From positions 1 to 64,000 of the forward strand of contig NZ_JASVDS010000002.1 in assembly GCF_030285365.1 (NCBI RefSeq): DNA of 64,000 nucleotides. Reading direction: 5' to 3'. Below are positions 28,908-38,948 of the stretch, piece after piece. The DNA comes from Roseateles subflavus. Lineage in GTDB: Bacteria; Pseudomonadota; Gammaproteobacteria; Burkholderiales; Burkholderiaceae_C. The notes under the pieces were generated by a model. It searched no databases. It saw only the letters and a program-made list of their open reading frames with translations, and had not been told where the DNA came from. The position numbers were made by a program, and so were the translations under genes. How positions within the stretch are numbered: the stretch's first letter is position 1; every line of letters starts with the position of its first letter.

Positions 28908-30002
28908 ATGCGCCACGTCCTGTCACGACTGCCCCTTGCCCTGCCCCTGTGGTCTCTGCTGGCCCCGCTCGCCGCCCTCGGGGCGCTGGCCTGGCCCGGG
29001 ACCGAGGGCTGGGTGCTGCTGCCCATCGCCCTGTGCCTGGGCGCCGCGGTGCTGGCCGCGGTGCACCATGCGGAGGTCGTGGCGCATCGCGTGGGAGAGC
29101 CGTACGGCTCACTGGTGCTGGCCGTGGCCGTGACGGTGATCGAGGTGGCGCTGATCGTGTCCCTGATGCTGGCCGGCGGCGACGGCGCGAGCACGCTGGC
29201 GCGGGACACGGTGTTCTCGGCCATCATGATCGTCTGCAACGGCGTGGTGGGGCTGTGCATCCTCGCGGGCGGGCTCAAGCACCGCGTCCTGGCCTTCCGC
29301 GTCGAGGGCACGAGCCCCACGCTGGCCGTGCTGGCGGCGCTCTCCACGCTGACGCTCGTCCTGCCGACCTTCACCACCAGTTCGCCCGGCCCCACCTTCG
29401 CGCGGCCGCAGCTGATGTTCGCCGGCGTGGTGTCCCTGGTGCTGTACGGCGCCTTCGTGTTCGTGCAGGCCTGGCGGCACCGCGACTACTTCCTGCCCGT
29501 CGCCACGGAGGAAGGCGACGAGCCTGCCCACGCCACGCCGCCCTCAGCCGCGGTCGCCTGGGCGGCGCTGGCGCTGCTGATGGTCTGTCTGGTGGGCGTC
29601 GTCGGCCTGGCCAAGCGCCTCGCACCGCCGATGGAAGCGCTGGTGCAGTCGATGGGCGCGCCGGCGTCCCTCGTGGGGGTGATGGTGGCCCTGCTGGTGC
29701 TGCTGCCCGAGACGCTGGCGGCGGTGCATGCCGCCCTGCGCAACCGGCTTCAGACCAGCCTCAACCTGGCGCTCGGCTCCGGGCTTGCCAGCATCGGCCT
29801 GACGATTCCGGCGGTGGCCGTGCTGTCGCTGTTCCTGCCCAACCCGCTGCTGCTGGGCCTGCCGCCGACCGGCATCGTGCTGCTGGTCCTGAGCATCCTG
29901 GTGGGCGCCCTGACACTGGGCAGCGGGCGCGCCACCGTGCTGCAGGGTGCGGTGCACCTGGTGCTGTTCGCGGTCTTCCTGTTCCTCGCCGTCGTGCCCT
30001 GA
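28908..30002 (+). CDS. chaA: Ca2+(Na+)/H+ antiporter, ChaA-like
   Basis: A 364-residue, eleven-helix inner-membrane cation/proton antiporter of the CaCA superfamily. The two inverted alpha-repeats are visible: HHAEVVAHRVGEPYGSLVLA with VTVIEVALIVSLM in the first half, and LVLLPETLAAVHAALRNRLQ with NLALGSGLASIGL in the second. The conserved acidic residues of the ion path (Glu in each repeat) are present. A short acidic loop (EEGDEPAH) separates the halves, as in ChaA. It exports Ca2+ or Na+ for protons. It has a 167-bp divergent region with the M61 gene and is convergent with a chemoreceptor gene. Confidence 0.9.
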   Translation: MRHVLSRLPLALPLWSLLAPLAALGALAWPGTEGWVLLPIALCLGAAVLAAVHHAEVVAHRVGEPYGSLVLAVAVTVIEVALIVSLMLAGGDGASTLARDTVFSAIMIVCNGVVGLCILAGGLKHRVLAFRVEGTSPTLAVLAALSTLTLVLPTFTTSSPGPTFARPQLMFAGVVSLVLYGAFVFVQAWRHRDYFLPVATEEGDEPAHATPPSAAVAWAALALLMVCLVGVVGLAKRLAPPMEALVQSMGAPASLVGVMVALLVLLPETLAAVHAALRNRLQTSLNLALGSGLASIGLTIPAVAVLSLFLPNPLLLGLPPTGIVLLVLSILVGALTLGSGRATVLQGAVHLVLFAVFLFLAVVP

Positions 30003-30029
30003 ACGCGGCCAGCCGCCGCGTGCACGGCC

Positions 30030-31580
30030 TCAGGCCGTCTTGAACTCGCTCACCAGCTCCGCCAGGCGCTGGGCCTGGTGCTGCAGGCTCTCGGCCGCCG
30101 CGGTGCTCTCCTCGACCAGCGCCGCGTTCTGCTGCGTGACATGGTCCAGCTGCGTGACGGCCGCCCCGACCTGCGCGATGCCCTTGGACTGCTCCTGGCT
30201 GGCCGAGGCGATCTCCCCGATCAGGGCGCTGACCTGCTGTACCTGGGCCACGATGCCAGTCATGGACTGACCCGCCTGCTCGACCAGGCGGTTGCCCTGG
30301 TCCACCTGCTCGACGCTCTGCCCGATCAGGCTCTTGATCTCGCGCGCGGCCTGCGCGGAGCGCTGTGCCAGCGCGCGCACCTCGCCGGCCACCACGGCGA
30401 AGCCGCGTCCCTGCTCGCCGGCGCGGGCGGCCTCGACCGCGGCGTTCAGCGCGAGGATGTTGGTCTGGAAGGCAATGCCGTCGATGACCGAGATGATGTC
30501 CGCGATGCGGCGCGACGAATCGGCGATGCCCTGCATATTGCGCACCACCTGGGTGACCACGTCTCCGCCCAGGGCGGCCGCCGAGGAGGCCTCGCGGGCG
30601 AGCCGGTCTGCTTCCGAGGCGGTCTCGGCATTGCTGGTCACCGTGCCGGAGAGCTGCTCCATGGACGCAGCGGTCTGCTGCAGATTGCTGGCCTGCTCCT
30701 CGGTGCGCTGGCTGAGGTCGGCGGAACCCGTGGCGATCTGCGAGGAGCCGGTGGCGATGGTTTCGCTGCTGTCCCGCACGCGCTGGACCATGGTCGAGAG
30801 ACTCGAGGCCATGGCGTTCAGCGCCTCGAGCAGCTCATGAGCCTCATCGCGTCCCTGGCTGGGCACCTGCTCGCGCAGGTCGCCGGCGGCCACCTGGCGG
30901 GCCAGCTGCACGGCCTGGGCCAGCGGCCGGACGATGGAGCGGGTGCAGGCAAGGGCGCCCAGCACGGTCAGCAGTACCGCCGCCGAGGACAGTGAGGCGG
31001 ACCACCACTGGACGCGCACCTGCAGCGTTTCAAGCGCGTCGTAGGCCTGCTTCGCGCCCTGGACCTGGGTGGCAATGAGCTGGTCGATAGACGCCTTCGC
31101 CTCCCGGCCGAGCGGCTGGATCTTCTGCTGGTAGACCTGCTCGGCGCCGGTGCTGTCGCCCTGCTTGAGGAGATCACGCGCGGCGAGCAGCCCTTGCTTG
31201 ACGTAGGCGCTCCGCGTCTGCGCGAAGCGGTCGGCGAGGGCCTTCTCCTCGCCATCCATCGGACCCTCCACGTAGCGCTTCCAGGTCTCTGTGACCTGGG
31301 CGACGTTGGCCTTCAGCTGCTGGTCGAGGGCCTCGACCTGGCCCGGCTGCGGGTCGCGCATCATCTCCATCACGAGCAGGCGGTTGCGCAGCATCAGCGT
31401 GTCGATGGCGCCGATCTGCTGCATGGGCAGGGCCCGGCGAAGGTACAGCTCCTGGGCCTGGTCATGCATCCGGCGACTGTTGAGCCAGCCCAGGACACTC
31501 AAGGTCAGCATCAGGAGCAACATCGCGCCGAAGGCCAGGCCCAGGCGCGCGCCGATCCTCATGGTTCTGAGGAATTCCAT
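30030..31580 (-). CDS. Methyl-accepting chemotaxis protein
   Basis: A 516-residue chemoreceptor. Helix 1 is at about residues 8-32 and helix 2 at about 190-212, flanking a periplasmic four-helix-bundle (4HB_MCP) sensor of about 150 residues. A HAMP linker and the signalling domain follow. The hairpin-tip region reads [20 protein letters not shown] with [13 protein letters not shown], fully canonical, so it can couple to CheA/CheW. The C-terminus lacks the NWETF-type pentapeptide for CheR docking. The ATG at 31580 was chosen over a frame 57 codons longer, which has no RBS and random composition. The ligand is unknown. Confidence 0.93.
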   Translation of the reverse strand: MEFLRTMRIGARLGLAFGAMLLLMLTLSVLGWLNSRRMHDQAQELYLRRALPMQQIGAIDTLMLRNRLLVMEMMRDPQPGQVEALDQQLKANVAQVTETWKRYVEGPMDGEEKALADRFAQTRSAYVKQGLLAARDLLKQGDSTGAEQVYQQKIQPLGREAKASIDQLIATQVQGAKQAYDALETLQVRVQWWSASLSSAAVLLTVLGALACTRSIVRPLAQAVQLARQVAAGDLREQVPSQGRDEAHELLEALNAMASSLSTMVQRVRDSSETIATGSSQIATGSADLSQRTEEQASNLQQTAASMEQLSGTVTSNAETASEADRLAREASSAAALGGDVVTQVVRNMQGIADSSRRIADIISVIDGIAFQTNILALNAAVEAARAGEQGRGFAVVAGEVRALAQRSAQAAREIKSLIGQSVEQVDQGNRLVEQAGQSMTGIVAQVQQVSALIGEIASASQEQSKGIAQVGAAVTQLDHVTQQNAALVEESTAAAESLQHQAQRLAELVSEFKTA

Positions 31581-31797
31581 CGTTACAGACTCCCTGGCAG
31601 TCCCTCCCGGGGCTCCGTGGCCTGAGCGGCCATCTCCTGCGTCATCGCGAGGATAGCGAGGTCCTGTGCCGTCCGGTGCACGAAACGCGCGGCGCCCGGC
31701 GAGCGTGGAGCCAGCGCGACACGCGGTGCCCGCCGCATGGCGATTTGGCAAACTGGATCAAGGAAAATGCACCGACACGGTGCCAGGACATGGCGGA

Positions 31798-32394
31798 TTA
31801 GCAGTTCTCGTACTTCCAGTTGCGCCGCTTGCCTTCGCCGAGCCACTCGACCGCCTGGGCGATGCGCTTGTCCCGGGTCTCCTCGCGTTTGGCCTCGACG
31901 ATCCACTCGAGGTACTCACGCCGATGGCTGGGTGGCAGGCCCTCGAAGAAGGCCTGCGCGGCAGGGCGTGCCGCCAGCGCCTGCGCCAGGGCGGGAGGCA
32001 GGTCGGGAACGGGGCGGGGTGCCGGCCGGGGCGCGCGCGCAGGCTTCGCGCCTTGCTCGATGAGGGTCTGCGCACGCCGGAGCATGGCCTTCAGCTCGGT
32101 CGTGGACGGCAGGTCGGACACGGCCGTCAGCTTGCCGAGCTCACCCATGCCTTCGCGTCGCTCCGCGGCGCCGGTCACGGCCTCCCCTTGCCAGAAGCCG
32201 ATGCTGGCATGGGCCTTGAAGGCGGCCATGCTGGTCAGGATGCGGCCCTGCCACATGAAATGCGGGAAGCCCCACTTGATCGTCTCCTCGACACCGGGAC
32301 ATTGCGCATGCACCAGCTCGCGCCACAAGCGCAGCAGGGGGTGGGCGAACGGGGCGGCCTTCTCGATGTAGGCGTCGACACGGGGATCCAGCAT
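31798..32394 (-). CDS. YdeI/DUF1801-type protein
   Basis: A 198-residue soluble protein. The first 115 residues are DUF1801-like (PGVEETIKWGFPHFMWQGRI, FKAHASIGFW). The C-terminal 70 residues are the bacteriocin-protection YdeI/OmpD-associated motif (PPSHRREYLEWIVEAKREET, RDKRIAQAVEWLGEGKRRNW). The combination is common in soil and freshwater bacteria. Only protective or stress roles have been suggested for the family, with no known enzyme activity. It starts six bases after the stop of the first rhodanese gene and has no RBS of its own, so it is probably translated by coupling. Confidence 0.87.
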   Translation of the reverse strand: MLDPRVDAYIEKAAPFAHPLLRLWRELVHAQCPGVEETIKWGFPHFMWQGRILTSMAAFKAHASIGFWQGEAVTGAAERREGMGELGKLTAVSDLPSTTELKAMLRRAQTLIEQGAKPARAPRPAPRPVPDLPPALAQALAARPAAQAFFEGLPPSHRREYLEWIVEAKREETRDKRIAQAVEWLGEGKRRNWKYENC

Positions 32395-32400
32395 GGGCGT

Positions 32401-32784
32401 TCACATGCCGCGCAGCAGCGGCTCGTGCAGGCGGCCGGCCAATTCCAGCGCGCCGCCGCCATAGTAGACCTGCTGCCAGCCCTGGCGGCGCAGGGCGGCC
32501 GCGGCAAGCTCCGAACGCGCCCCGGTGGCGCAGTACACCAGCAGCGGCGTATCCGGTCGCAGCTGGAGCGCGGGCATCAGCTCCATCAGCCGTGGAAGCG
32601 GCAGGCTGTGGGCGCCCGGCAGGTGGCCGGCCATGAATTCGCCATAGGAGCGCACGTCGATGCGCACGGCGTCACGGGGCCAGTCCGGCGCCATCGCTCG
32701 ATCGGTGTCGTCCGGCGGCGGAGGCTCCACCTGGAGATCCGGCAGGGGTTCCGGCCAGTGCAGCTGAGAGACCCAAAGCATCAT
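32401..32784 (-). CDS. Rhodanese-like sulfurtransferase, copy 1
   Basis: A 127-residue single-domain rhodanese that carries sulfur on an active cysteine. The loop CATGAR (near 86-91) has the catalytic Cys, and the fold motif IDVRSYGEFMAGHLPGAHS precedes it. No signal peptide is evident. The ATG at 32784 (MMLW) has GGAG six bases upstream; the GTG two codons earlier lies against the RBS. It is paralogous to the next gene: both begin with an MLW-type start and share an identical IDVRSYGEFMAGH block. The physiological thiol donor and acceptor are unknown. Confidence 0.87.
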   Translation of the reverse strand: MMLWVSQLHWPEPLPDLQVEPPPPDDTDRAMAPDWPRDAVRIDVRSYGEFMAGHLPGAHSLPLPRLMELMPALQLRPDTPLLVYCATGARSELAAAALRRQGWQQVYYGGGALELAGRLHEPLLRGM

Positions 32785-32804
32785 GGTCACCTCCGGTCAG
32801 CGTG

Positions 32805-33194
32805 TCAGAGGCCCGATTCCAGCGCGCGGCCCAGCCGTCTTGCGAGCAGCACGGGCGTGCCGGCATTGCAGACGGCCCGGTAGCCCAGACGCTGCAGCAG
32901 CCCGAGCGCCTGCTCTGCCCGATGACCGCTGGCGCAGTACAGGCCGATGGGCTGGCTGGGGTCGGGCGCGAGATGCACGATGTCATCGGCGAGGCGCGAC
33001 AGCGGCACGCAATGCGCGCCCGCCACGTGGCCGGCCATGAACTCGCCATAGGAGCGCACGTCGATCAGCAGCAGGGCGTCGGCCTCGAGCGGCGAGGGCG
33101 CGGCAGGCATCGCCGGCGGCTCGTGCGCCTCGGGCGGCATGACGGGCGTCAGGCACGCGGCGACTTCAGGAGAGGGCGATGACGACCACAGCAT
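32805..33194 (-). CDS. Rhodanese-like sulfurtransferase, copy 2
   Basis: A 129-residue rhodanese paralogous to the gene at 32401, 20 bp upstream of it on the same strand. The same IDVRSYGEFMAGHVAGAH block is followed by the active loop YCASGHRAE, whose tip differs from copy 1 (CATGAR), so substrate preferences may have diverged. The C-terminal half (LQRLGYRAVCNAGTPVLLAR) carries an extra Cys absent from copy 1. The ATG at 33194 has GGAGG at correct spacing; the 59-codon upstream frame is rejected. With YdeI the three probably form one unit. Confidence 0.87.
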   Translation of the reverse strand: MLWSSSPSPEVAACLTPVMPPEAHEPPAMPAAPSPLEADALLLIDVRSYGEFMAGHVAGAHCVPLSRLADDIVHLAPDPSQPIGLYCASGHRAEQALGLLQRLGYRAVCNAGTPVLLARRLGRALESGL

Positions 33195-33367
33195 GCGGCA
33201 CCTCCGGGAACGCAGGGGCAGATGCCCCCGGCACCGTTTGTACGCCGAAGTGGCCGAGGGCGCCAGCCCGGCGGACGTCCCCGCATTCGGCGCTTGGCAG
33301 TGGCTCGAAGCGGCGGTAAGGCCGCTGGCAGTCGTGCGGGTCCGCTGGGGGCGAACCCGCCGCTGCG

Positions 33368-34336
33368 TCAACGGCTGAACACCCGCATCGAGCCGAAGCG
33401 CTCGCCCGGCTGCTGGTGCACGACGGTGCTCACGCCCGCGGCGCTGCGCCGCCGCAGGGTGTCCGCTGTCGCGTCCTCGACGTAGAACCAGCCGCCCTGG
33501 CCGTCGGCCGTCCAGGCGATGGAGGTGGGCGTCGGGGCAGGGCCGACGCCGCCGTTGTTCACATCCCAGCCATTGCCGAAGCCGATGGGGTTGAAGCTGA
33601 CCTCATGTCCTGCCGGAAGGGCATCGAAGCTGCTCGGGGTGGCGTATTGCAGGGTCAGCGGGTTGAACAGGAAGCCAAAGCCCAGCGGTCCCCCGACACT
33701 CGAGCCCATGGCCGCGACCGGAATGCGTCCGGACGTCGACAGGGCCGTGCCAAACCAGAGCGGCTCGGGGGGCGGGCGTTGGACGGAGGGATCGTGGTAC
33801 TGCGGGGCTGCGCGCCGCATCGGGGTGCCGGCCTGGAAGTCCAGCACGAAGGGGCGGCGACCGAGGAGGCCGACCAGCAGCGGTCCGTAGTGCATCGGGG
33901 TCGAGGCGCCGGTCGTGAAGGGGATCGACCATTCCACGGTGTTGGGGCCGGTCGCGTTAGTGGCCTGGACCTTGCCGTAGAGCTTGCAGCTGGCATTGCT
34001 GGGCAGACCGTCGTAGGTGACGGTGTACACGAGGCGCTCCTGCGCGGCGTTCCAGTCGGGCACCGCCGGACCCGCGGCCTCCACGTTGCCACAGGACGCG
34101 CCCACGGTGCCTCGAGGGTCTTGGAACCCATGGATTCGCAGCGTCACGGTCAAGGTGCCGCTGTCAGGATTGAGCCCGGACGCGCCCTGGCCGAGGCTGC
34201 TGCCTTGGACGGTCATCGATGCGGCGTCCCCACCACCGCCGCCGCCACCGCAGGCCGTCATGAGGCTGACGAGCGCGGCGGCGCCGGCACGGAGGGCACC
34301 GCGAAGGGGGGCGGACGTCTGATGTCTTTGTCTCAT
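33368..34336 (-). CDS. Hypothetical lipoprotein, tandem paralogue A
   Basis: A 322-residue lipoprotein of unknown family. A signal peptide ending LVSLMTAC is followed by seven Gly residues. The body contains a beta-rich domain with IHGFQDPRG, GPNTVEWSIPFTTGASTPMH, YGPLLVGLLGRRPFVLDF and a C-terminal block GGWFYVEDATADTLRRRS, then AAGVSTVVHQQPGERFGSMR. All these blocks recur in the neighbouring gene at 34483, so the two arose by duplication. No enzyme or binding motif is recognised. The ATG at 34336 has GGGA upstream. It is cell-envelope located if lipidated as predicted. Confidence 0.8.
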   Translation of the reverse strand: MRQRHQTSAPLRGALRAGAAALVSLMTACGGGGGGGDAASMTVQGSSLGQGASGLNPDSGTLTVTLRIHGFQDPRGTVGASCGNVEAAGPAVPDWNAAQERLVYTVTYDGLPSNASCKLYGKVQATNATGPNTVEWSIPFTTGASTPMHYGPLLVGLLGRRPFVLDFQAGTPMRRAAPQYHDPSVQRPPPEPLWFGTALSTSGRIPVAAMGSSVGGPLGFGFLFNPLTLQYATPSSFDALPAGHEVSFNPIGFGNGWDVNNGGVGPAPTPTSIAWTADGQGGWFYVEDATADTLRRRSAAGVSTVVHQQPGERFGSMRVFSR

Positions 34337-34482
34337 GATGGCTCCCTGGACAAGTGCTGCCTGATGCTTTTGTGGACGAAAGGGGGATGAACGGGTGCCC
34401 GCAGGGCGCACAGCGCACTGCTTTGACATTTGGATGCCGAGTGCCGGGCCACGAAGCCCCAAAGGCATTGGCGCCTTGAGCC

Positions 34483-35442
34483 TCAGTTCGAGAAGACCCG
34501 CAAGGAGCCGAAGTTCTCGCCCGTCTGCTGGTGCACGACGGTGCTCGAGCCTGCGGCGGTGCGACGGCGCAGCGTGTCCGGCGAGCCGTCCTCGACATAG
34601 AACCAGCCCCCCGCGCCATCCGCGCTCCAGAACCTGGCGGAGGGTGTCGGCGCCGGGCCGACACCGCCCTTGTCGACCTGCCAGGCGCTGCCGTAGCTGA
34701 AGCTGCCGGAGAACTCATGGTTGACCGGCATCGGGTCGGCGTCGCTGGGCACCGACTGTTGCAGGCTCAAGGGGTTGAAGCGGTAGAGCACGGCGAAGGG
34801 GCCGCCTGCCCCGTGACCCATCGCGGCCAGGGGGATGCGGCCGGTGGGCGTGAGGGCGGTGCCGAGCAGGAATGGCGTCGGCGGCGGGCGCAGGGTGGGG
34901 CCGGTCGTGGGCGCAGGCTGGCGCTGCAGAGCCGTGCCGGCCTTGAAGTCCAGCACGAAGACCCGGTCGCCAAGGATTCCCACCAGCAGCGGACCATAGT
35001 GCAGGGGCGTCGCCGGGCCGGTCGTGAAGGGGACGGACCAGCTGACGACATTGGGCCCGGTGGCGTTCGTGGCCTCGGCCTGAGCTTCGAGCCTGCAGCT
35101 GGCGCTGCCGGGCAGACCGTCATAGCTCAGGCGCAGCTCCAGCAGCTCCTGGGCGGCACTCCATGCCGGTGTGTCCGTGCCGGCGTACTGGACGGCACCG
35201 CAGCGCAAGGCCAGGGCGCCTCGCGGCTCGGAGAAGCCATGGATCCGCACCGAGACGGTCGCCGTGCCCTTGTCCGTCGCGACGCCAGTCGCGCCCTGGT
35301 TGGGTGTACTGCTCTGGAGGGTCATGGAGGCCTGGCTCTCGCCACCCCCGCCCCCCCCGCAGCCGGCCAGCAGCAACGACAGGGCAGCGCAGGCCGGAAC
35401 GGCCTGCCAGCACCGGATGTGGATGTGTTGAATCTGACGCAT
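34483..35442 (-). CDS. Hypothetical lipoprotein, tandem paralogue B
   Basis: A 319-residue lipoprotein. The lipobox LLLAGC is followed by six Gly, a linker, then the same block order as the gene at 33368: IHGFSEPRG, GPNVVSWSVPFTTGPATPLH, YGPLLVGILGDRVFVLDF, GGWFYVEDGSPDTLRRRT and GENFGSLRVFS. Shared blocks look at least half identical, with diverged linkers. GGGAGG lies correctly before the ATG at 35442. The frame continues far upstream into the icmF region, but that part is antisense-like and rejected. The gene precedes its paralogue by 146 bp and probably shares regulation. Function is unknown. Confidence 0.82.
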   Translation of the reverse strand: MRQIQHIHIRCWQAVPACAALSLLLAGCGGGGGGESQASMTLQSSTPNQGATGVATDKGTATVSVRIHGFSEPRGALALRCGAVQYAGTDTPAWSAAQELLELRLSYDGLPGSASCRLEAQAEATNATGPNVVSWSVPFTTGPATPLHYGPLLVGILGDRVFVLDFKAGTALQRQPAPTTGPTLRPPPTPFLLGTALTPTGRIPLAAMGHGAGGPFAVLYRFNPLSLQQSVPSDADPMPVNHEFSGSFSYGSAWQVDKGGVGPAPTPSARFWSADGAGGWFYVEDGSPDTLRRRTAAGSSTVVHQQTGENFGSLRVFSN

Positions 35443-35532
35443 GACACCTCCCAGGGCCTGTGGCTGCCCATTGTTTGCGGCGATTCTAACGACGATGAGC
35501 GTGGGGCGTGTGACCCTTTGAAAGCATGAAAA

Positions 35533-35552
35533 AGGCCTCCCGCGGGAGGCCT
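35533..35552 (-). terminator. Intrinsic terminator of icmF
   Basis: A perfect palindrome (aggcctcccg, then its complement) followed on the minus strand by TTTTT. It lies 24 bp after the icmF stop and separates icmF from the lipoprotein genes. Confidence 0.88.
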
Positions 35553-35576
35553 GGTGAGCGGGTGCAAATGTCGCAC

Positions 35577-38500
35577 TCACATGCTGCGACGGTACTGCCC
35601 GCCCACCTCGAACAGTGCCGAGGTGATCTGGCCGAGCGAGCACACGCGCACGGCGTCCATCAGCACCTCGAAGACGTTCTTGTTGTCGATCACAGCCTGC
35701 TGCAGGCGCTGCAGCATGGCGGGCGACTGCGCGGCATGGCGCTCGTGGAAGGCGGCCAGGCGCGAGAGCTGGCTCTGCTTCTCCTCGTCCGTCGAGCGGG
35801 CCAGCTCGATGTGCTCGGGCACCGGCTCGCCATGCGGGTTGCGGAAGGTGTTGACGCCGATGATGGGGTACTCGCCGGTGTGCTTGAGCATCTCGTAGTG
35901 CAGCGACTCCTCCTGGATCTTGCTGCGCTGGTAGCCCGTCTCCATCGCGCCCAGCACGCCGCCGCGCTCGGCGATCTTCTCGAACTCGGCCAGCACGGCT
36001 TCCTCGACCAGCTCGGTCAGCTCCTCGATGATGAAGGCGCCCTGCGAGGGGTTCTCGTTCTTCGCCAGGCCCCACTCGCGGTTGATGATGAGCTGGATGG
36101 CCATGGCGCGGCGCACGCTCTCTTCCGTGGGCGTGGTGATGGCCTCGTCGTAGGCGTTGGTGTGCAGCGAGTTGCAGTTGTCGTAGATCGCGATCAGCGC
36201 CTGCAGCGTGGTGCGGATGTCGTTGAAGGCGATCTCCTGCGCGTGCAGCGAGCGGCCGGACGTCTGGATGTGGTACTTGAGCTTCTGGCTGCGCTCGTTG
36301 GCGCCGTACTTGTCACGCATGGCGACGGCCCAGATGCGGCGCGCCACGCGGCCCAGCACGGTGTACTCGGGGTCCATGCCGTTGCTGAAGAAGAAGGAGA
36401 GGTTGGGCGCGAAGTCGTCGATGTGCATGCCGCGCGCCAGGTAGGCTTCGACGAAGGTGAAGCCGTTGGAGAGCGTCAGCGCCAGCTGCGAGATGGGATT
36501 CGCGCCCGCCTCGGCGATGTGATAGCCGGAGATCGACACCGAGTAGAAGTTGCGCACGTTGTGGTGCACGAAGTACTCGGCGATGTCGCCCATCACCTTC
36601 AGCGAGAACTCGGTCGAGAAGATGCAGGTGTTCTGGCCCTGGTCCTCCTTGAGGATGTCGGCCTGCACCGTGCCACGCACATTGGCCAGCACCCAGGCCT
36701 TGATCTTGGCCGTCTCGTCGGCGGTCGGGTCGCGGCCGTTGTCGGCCTTGAACTTGGCGATCTGCTGGTCCACGGCCGTGTTCATGAACATGGCCAGGAT
36801 GGACGGCGCCGGGCCGTTGATGGTCATGGACACGCTGGTGGTGGGGCTGCAGAGGTCGAAGCCGTCGTACAGCACCTTCATGTCGTCCAGCGTCGCGATG
36901 CTGACGCCGGAGTTGCCCACCTTGCCGTAGATGTCCGGCCGCGGGGCCGGGTCGGCGCCGTAGAGCGTGACCGAATCGAAGGCGGTGGACAGGCGCTTGG
37001 CCGGCATGCCCTCGGAGACCAGCTTGAAGCGGCGGTTGGTGCGGAAGGCATCGCCCTCGCCGGCGAACATGCGGGTGGGGTCCTCGCCCTCGCGCTTGAA
37101 GGCGAAGACGCCGGCGGTGTAGGGGAAGGAGCCGGGCACGTTCTCCAGCATCAGCCACTTCAGCAGCTCACCCTGGCACTCGTAGTGCGGCAGCACGACC
37201 TTGCGGATCTTGGTGCCGGAGAGGCTCGTCGAGACGAGGCTGGTGCGGATCTCCTTGTCGCGGATCTTCACCACGTATTCGTCGCCGGCGTAGGCCTTCT
37301 GCATGTCCGGCCACTGGGCCAGCAGCTGGCGGGCGTCGGCGTCCTGGCGGGCTTCGCGCGCGGTGGCCAGCTCGGCCAGCGCGCCGCGGGCATTCTGCTT
37401 CTCCGGGTTGGCCTCGAGCAGCATGCGGCTCGCGCCGTGCAGCTGCTGGATCTCGCGGGCGAGCAGCGACTGCTGGCGGGCACGGCGCTTGTAGCCCCGC
37501 ACGCTGTCGCTGATCTCGGCGAGGTAGCGCACGCGGGCCGGCGGCACGATGGGCGTCTGGTGCGTGCTGAAGCGGGTGCCGGTGAGGGGCAGGCGACCCT
37601 CGGCCAGCTGCAGGCCCAGTTCGGCCAGGCGCGGCTTGAGCGCCTGGTAGAGCGCGGTCACGCCGTCGTCGTTGAAGCGGCTGGCCATGGTGCCGAAGAC
37701 GGGCATGTCCTCGGCCTTCTTGCCCCAGGCTTCCTTGTTGCGCTGCACCTGCTTGGCGACGTCGCGCCAGGCATCGGCCGCACCCTTGCGGTCGAACTTG
37801 TTGATGGCGACGAACTCGGCGAAGTCCAGCATGTCGATCTTCTCGAGCTGGCTGGCGGCGCCGAACTCGGGCGTCATCACGTACATGGGGATGTCCACGT
37901 GCGGGACGATGGCGGCGTCACCCTGGCCGATACCGGAGGTCTCGACGATCACGAGGTCGAAGCCGGCCACTTTGGCCGCGGCGATGACGTCGGGCAGGGC
38001 CTTGCTGATCTCGCTGCCGAAGTCGCGCGTGGCCAGCGAGCGCATGAAGACGCGCGCGCCCTGGCTCCAGGGCGAGATGGCGTTCATGCGGATGCGGTCA
38101 CCCAGCAGGGCGCCGCCGCTCTTGCGGCGGGACGGGTCGATGGAGATGAGCGCCACGCGCAGGCGGTCGTCCTGGTCCAGGCGCAGGCGGCGGATGAGCT
38201 CGTCCGTCAGGCTGGACTTGCCGGCGCCGCCGGTGCCGGTGATGCCCAGCACGGGGGTCTTGAGGCCGGCCGCCTGCTCGCGCAAGGCCTGGACGAGACC
38301 GGCGTCGGCCTTCTCGTTCTCCAGGGCCGTCATCAGCTGGGCCAGGGCGCGCCAGGCGCCTTCGCTCTGGCCGTGGATGGCGTCGATGCTCGTGGGGGCG
38401 AAGCCGCTGATGTCCTTGTCGCAGCGCATCACCATCTCGCCGATCATGCCCTGCAGGCCCATGCGCTGGCCGTCTTCGGGGCTGAAGATGCGCACGCCGT

Positions 38501-38867
38501 GGTCGGCCAGGTCGCGGATCTCGGCCGGCACGATCACGCCGCCGCCGCCGCCGTAGACCTGGATGTGCTCGCCACCGCGCTCCTTCAGCAGCTGCACCAT
38601 GTACTTGAAGTACTCGACGTGCCCGCCCTGGTAGGAGGAGATGGCGATGCCCTGGGCATCTTCCTGCAGCGCGGCGGTGACGACCTCGTCCACCGAGCGG
38701 TTGTGCCCCAGGTGGATCACCTCGGCGCCCATGCCCTGCAGGATGCGGCGCATGATGTTGATGGCGGCGTCATGGCCGTCGAAGAGGCTGGCGGCCGTCA
38801 CGAAGCGCACCTTGTGGGTGGGCCGGTAATCGGCGAGGGCTTTGAACTCGGCGGACAAATCGGTCAT
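35577..38867 (-). CDS. icmF: Fused isobutyryl-CoA mutase IcmF (B12-dependent)
   Basis: A 1096-residue adenosylcobalamin-dependent mutase interconverting isobutyryl-CoA and n-butyryl-CoA. Order: the B12-binding domain ([24 protein letters not shown]; about 20-150), the built-in MeaB-like G-protein chaperone (P-loop [12 protein letters not shown] near 210-221), a linker, and the large mutase barrel ([11 protein letters not shown]... to GQYRRSM at the end). This fused order defines IcmF rather than methylmalonyl-CoA mutase; some homologues also act on pivalyl-CoA. The ATG at 38867 has AGGAG upstream. A LiuR-type palindrome lies 80 bp upstream, suggesting control by the MerR regulator at 62504. 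Confidence 0.94.
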   Translation of the reverse strand: MTDLSAEFKALADYRPTHKVRFVTAASLFDGHDAAINIMRRILQGMGAEVIHLGHNRSVDEVVTAALQEDAQGIAISSYQGGHVEYFKYMVQLLKERGGEHIQVYGGGGGVIVPAEIRDLADHGVRIFSPEDGQRMGLQGMIGEMVMRCDKDISGFAPTSIDAIHGQSEGAWRALAQLMTALENEKADAGLVQALREQAAGLKTPVLGITGTGGAGKSSLTDELIRRLRLDQDDRLRVALISIDPSRRKSGGALLGDRIRMNAISPWSQGARVFMRSLATRDFGSEISKALPDVIAAAKVAGFDLVIVETSGIGQGDAAIVPHVDIPMYVMTPEFGAASQLEKIDMLDFAEFVAINKFDRKGAADAWRDVAKQVQRNKEAWGKKAEDMPVFGTMASRFNDDGVTALYQALKPRLAELGLQLAEGRLPLTGTRFSTHQTPIVPPARVRYLAEISDSVRGYKRRARQQSLLAREIQQLHGASRMLLEANPEKQNARGALAELATAREARQDADARQLLAQWPDMQKAYAGDEYVVKIRDKEIRTSLVSTSLSGTKIRKVVLPHYECQGELLKWLMLENVPGSFPYTAGVFAFKREGEDPTRMFAGEGDAFRTNRRFKLVSEGMPAKRLSTAFDSVTLYGADPAPRPDIYGKVGNSGVSIATLDDMKVLYDGFDLCSPTTSVSMTINGPAPSILAMFMNTAVDQQIAKFKADNGRDPTADETAKIKAWVLANVRGTVQADILKEDQGQNTCIFSTEFSLKVMGDIAEYFVHHNVRNFYSVSISGYHIAEAGANPISQLALTLSNGFTFVEAYLARGMHIDDFAPNLSFFFSNGMDPEYTVLGRVARRIWAVAMRDKYGANERSQKLKYHIQTSGRSLHAQEIAFNDIRTTLQALIAIYDNCNSLHTNAYDEAITTPTEESVRRAMAIQLIINREWGLAKNENPSQGAFIIEELTELVEEAVLAEFEKIAERGGVLGAMETGYQRSKIQEESLHYEMLKHTGEYPIIGVNTFRNPHGEPVPEHIELARSTDEEKQSQLSRLAAFHERHAAQSPAMLQRLQQAVIDNKNVFEVLMDAVRVCSLGQITSALFEVGGQYRRSM

Positions 38868-38948
38868 CGCGGGTCTCCTGCGGGGCCGGCCGGGGTGACG
38901 GCATGGGCCCGGTTCTATCAGCAACAAGGACCTGATTCTAGGTGTTGC

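Noticed and set aside
34483-36075. Upstream extension of lipoprotein paralogue B to 530 residues
   Set aside because: The extra N-terminal 211 codons are in the icmF region and antisense-like. A lipobox and RBS mark the true start at 35442.
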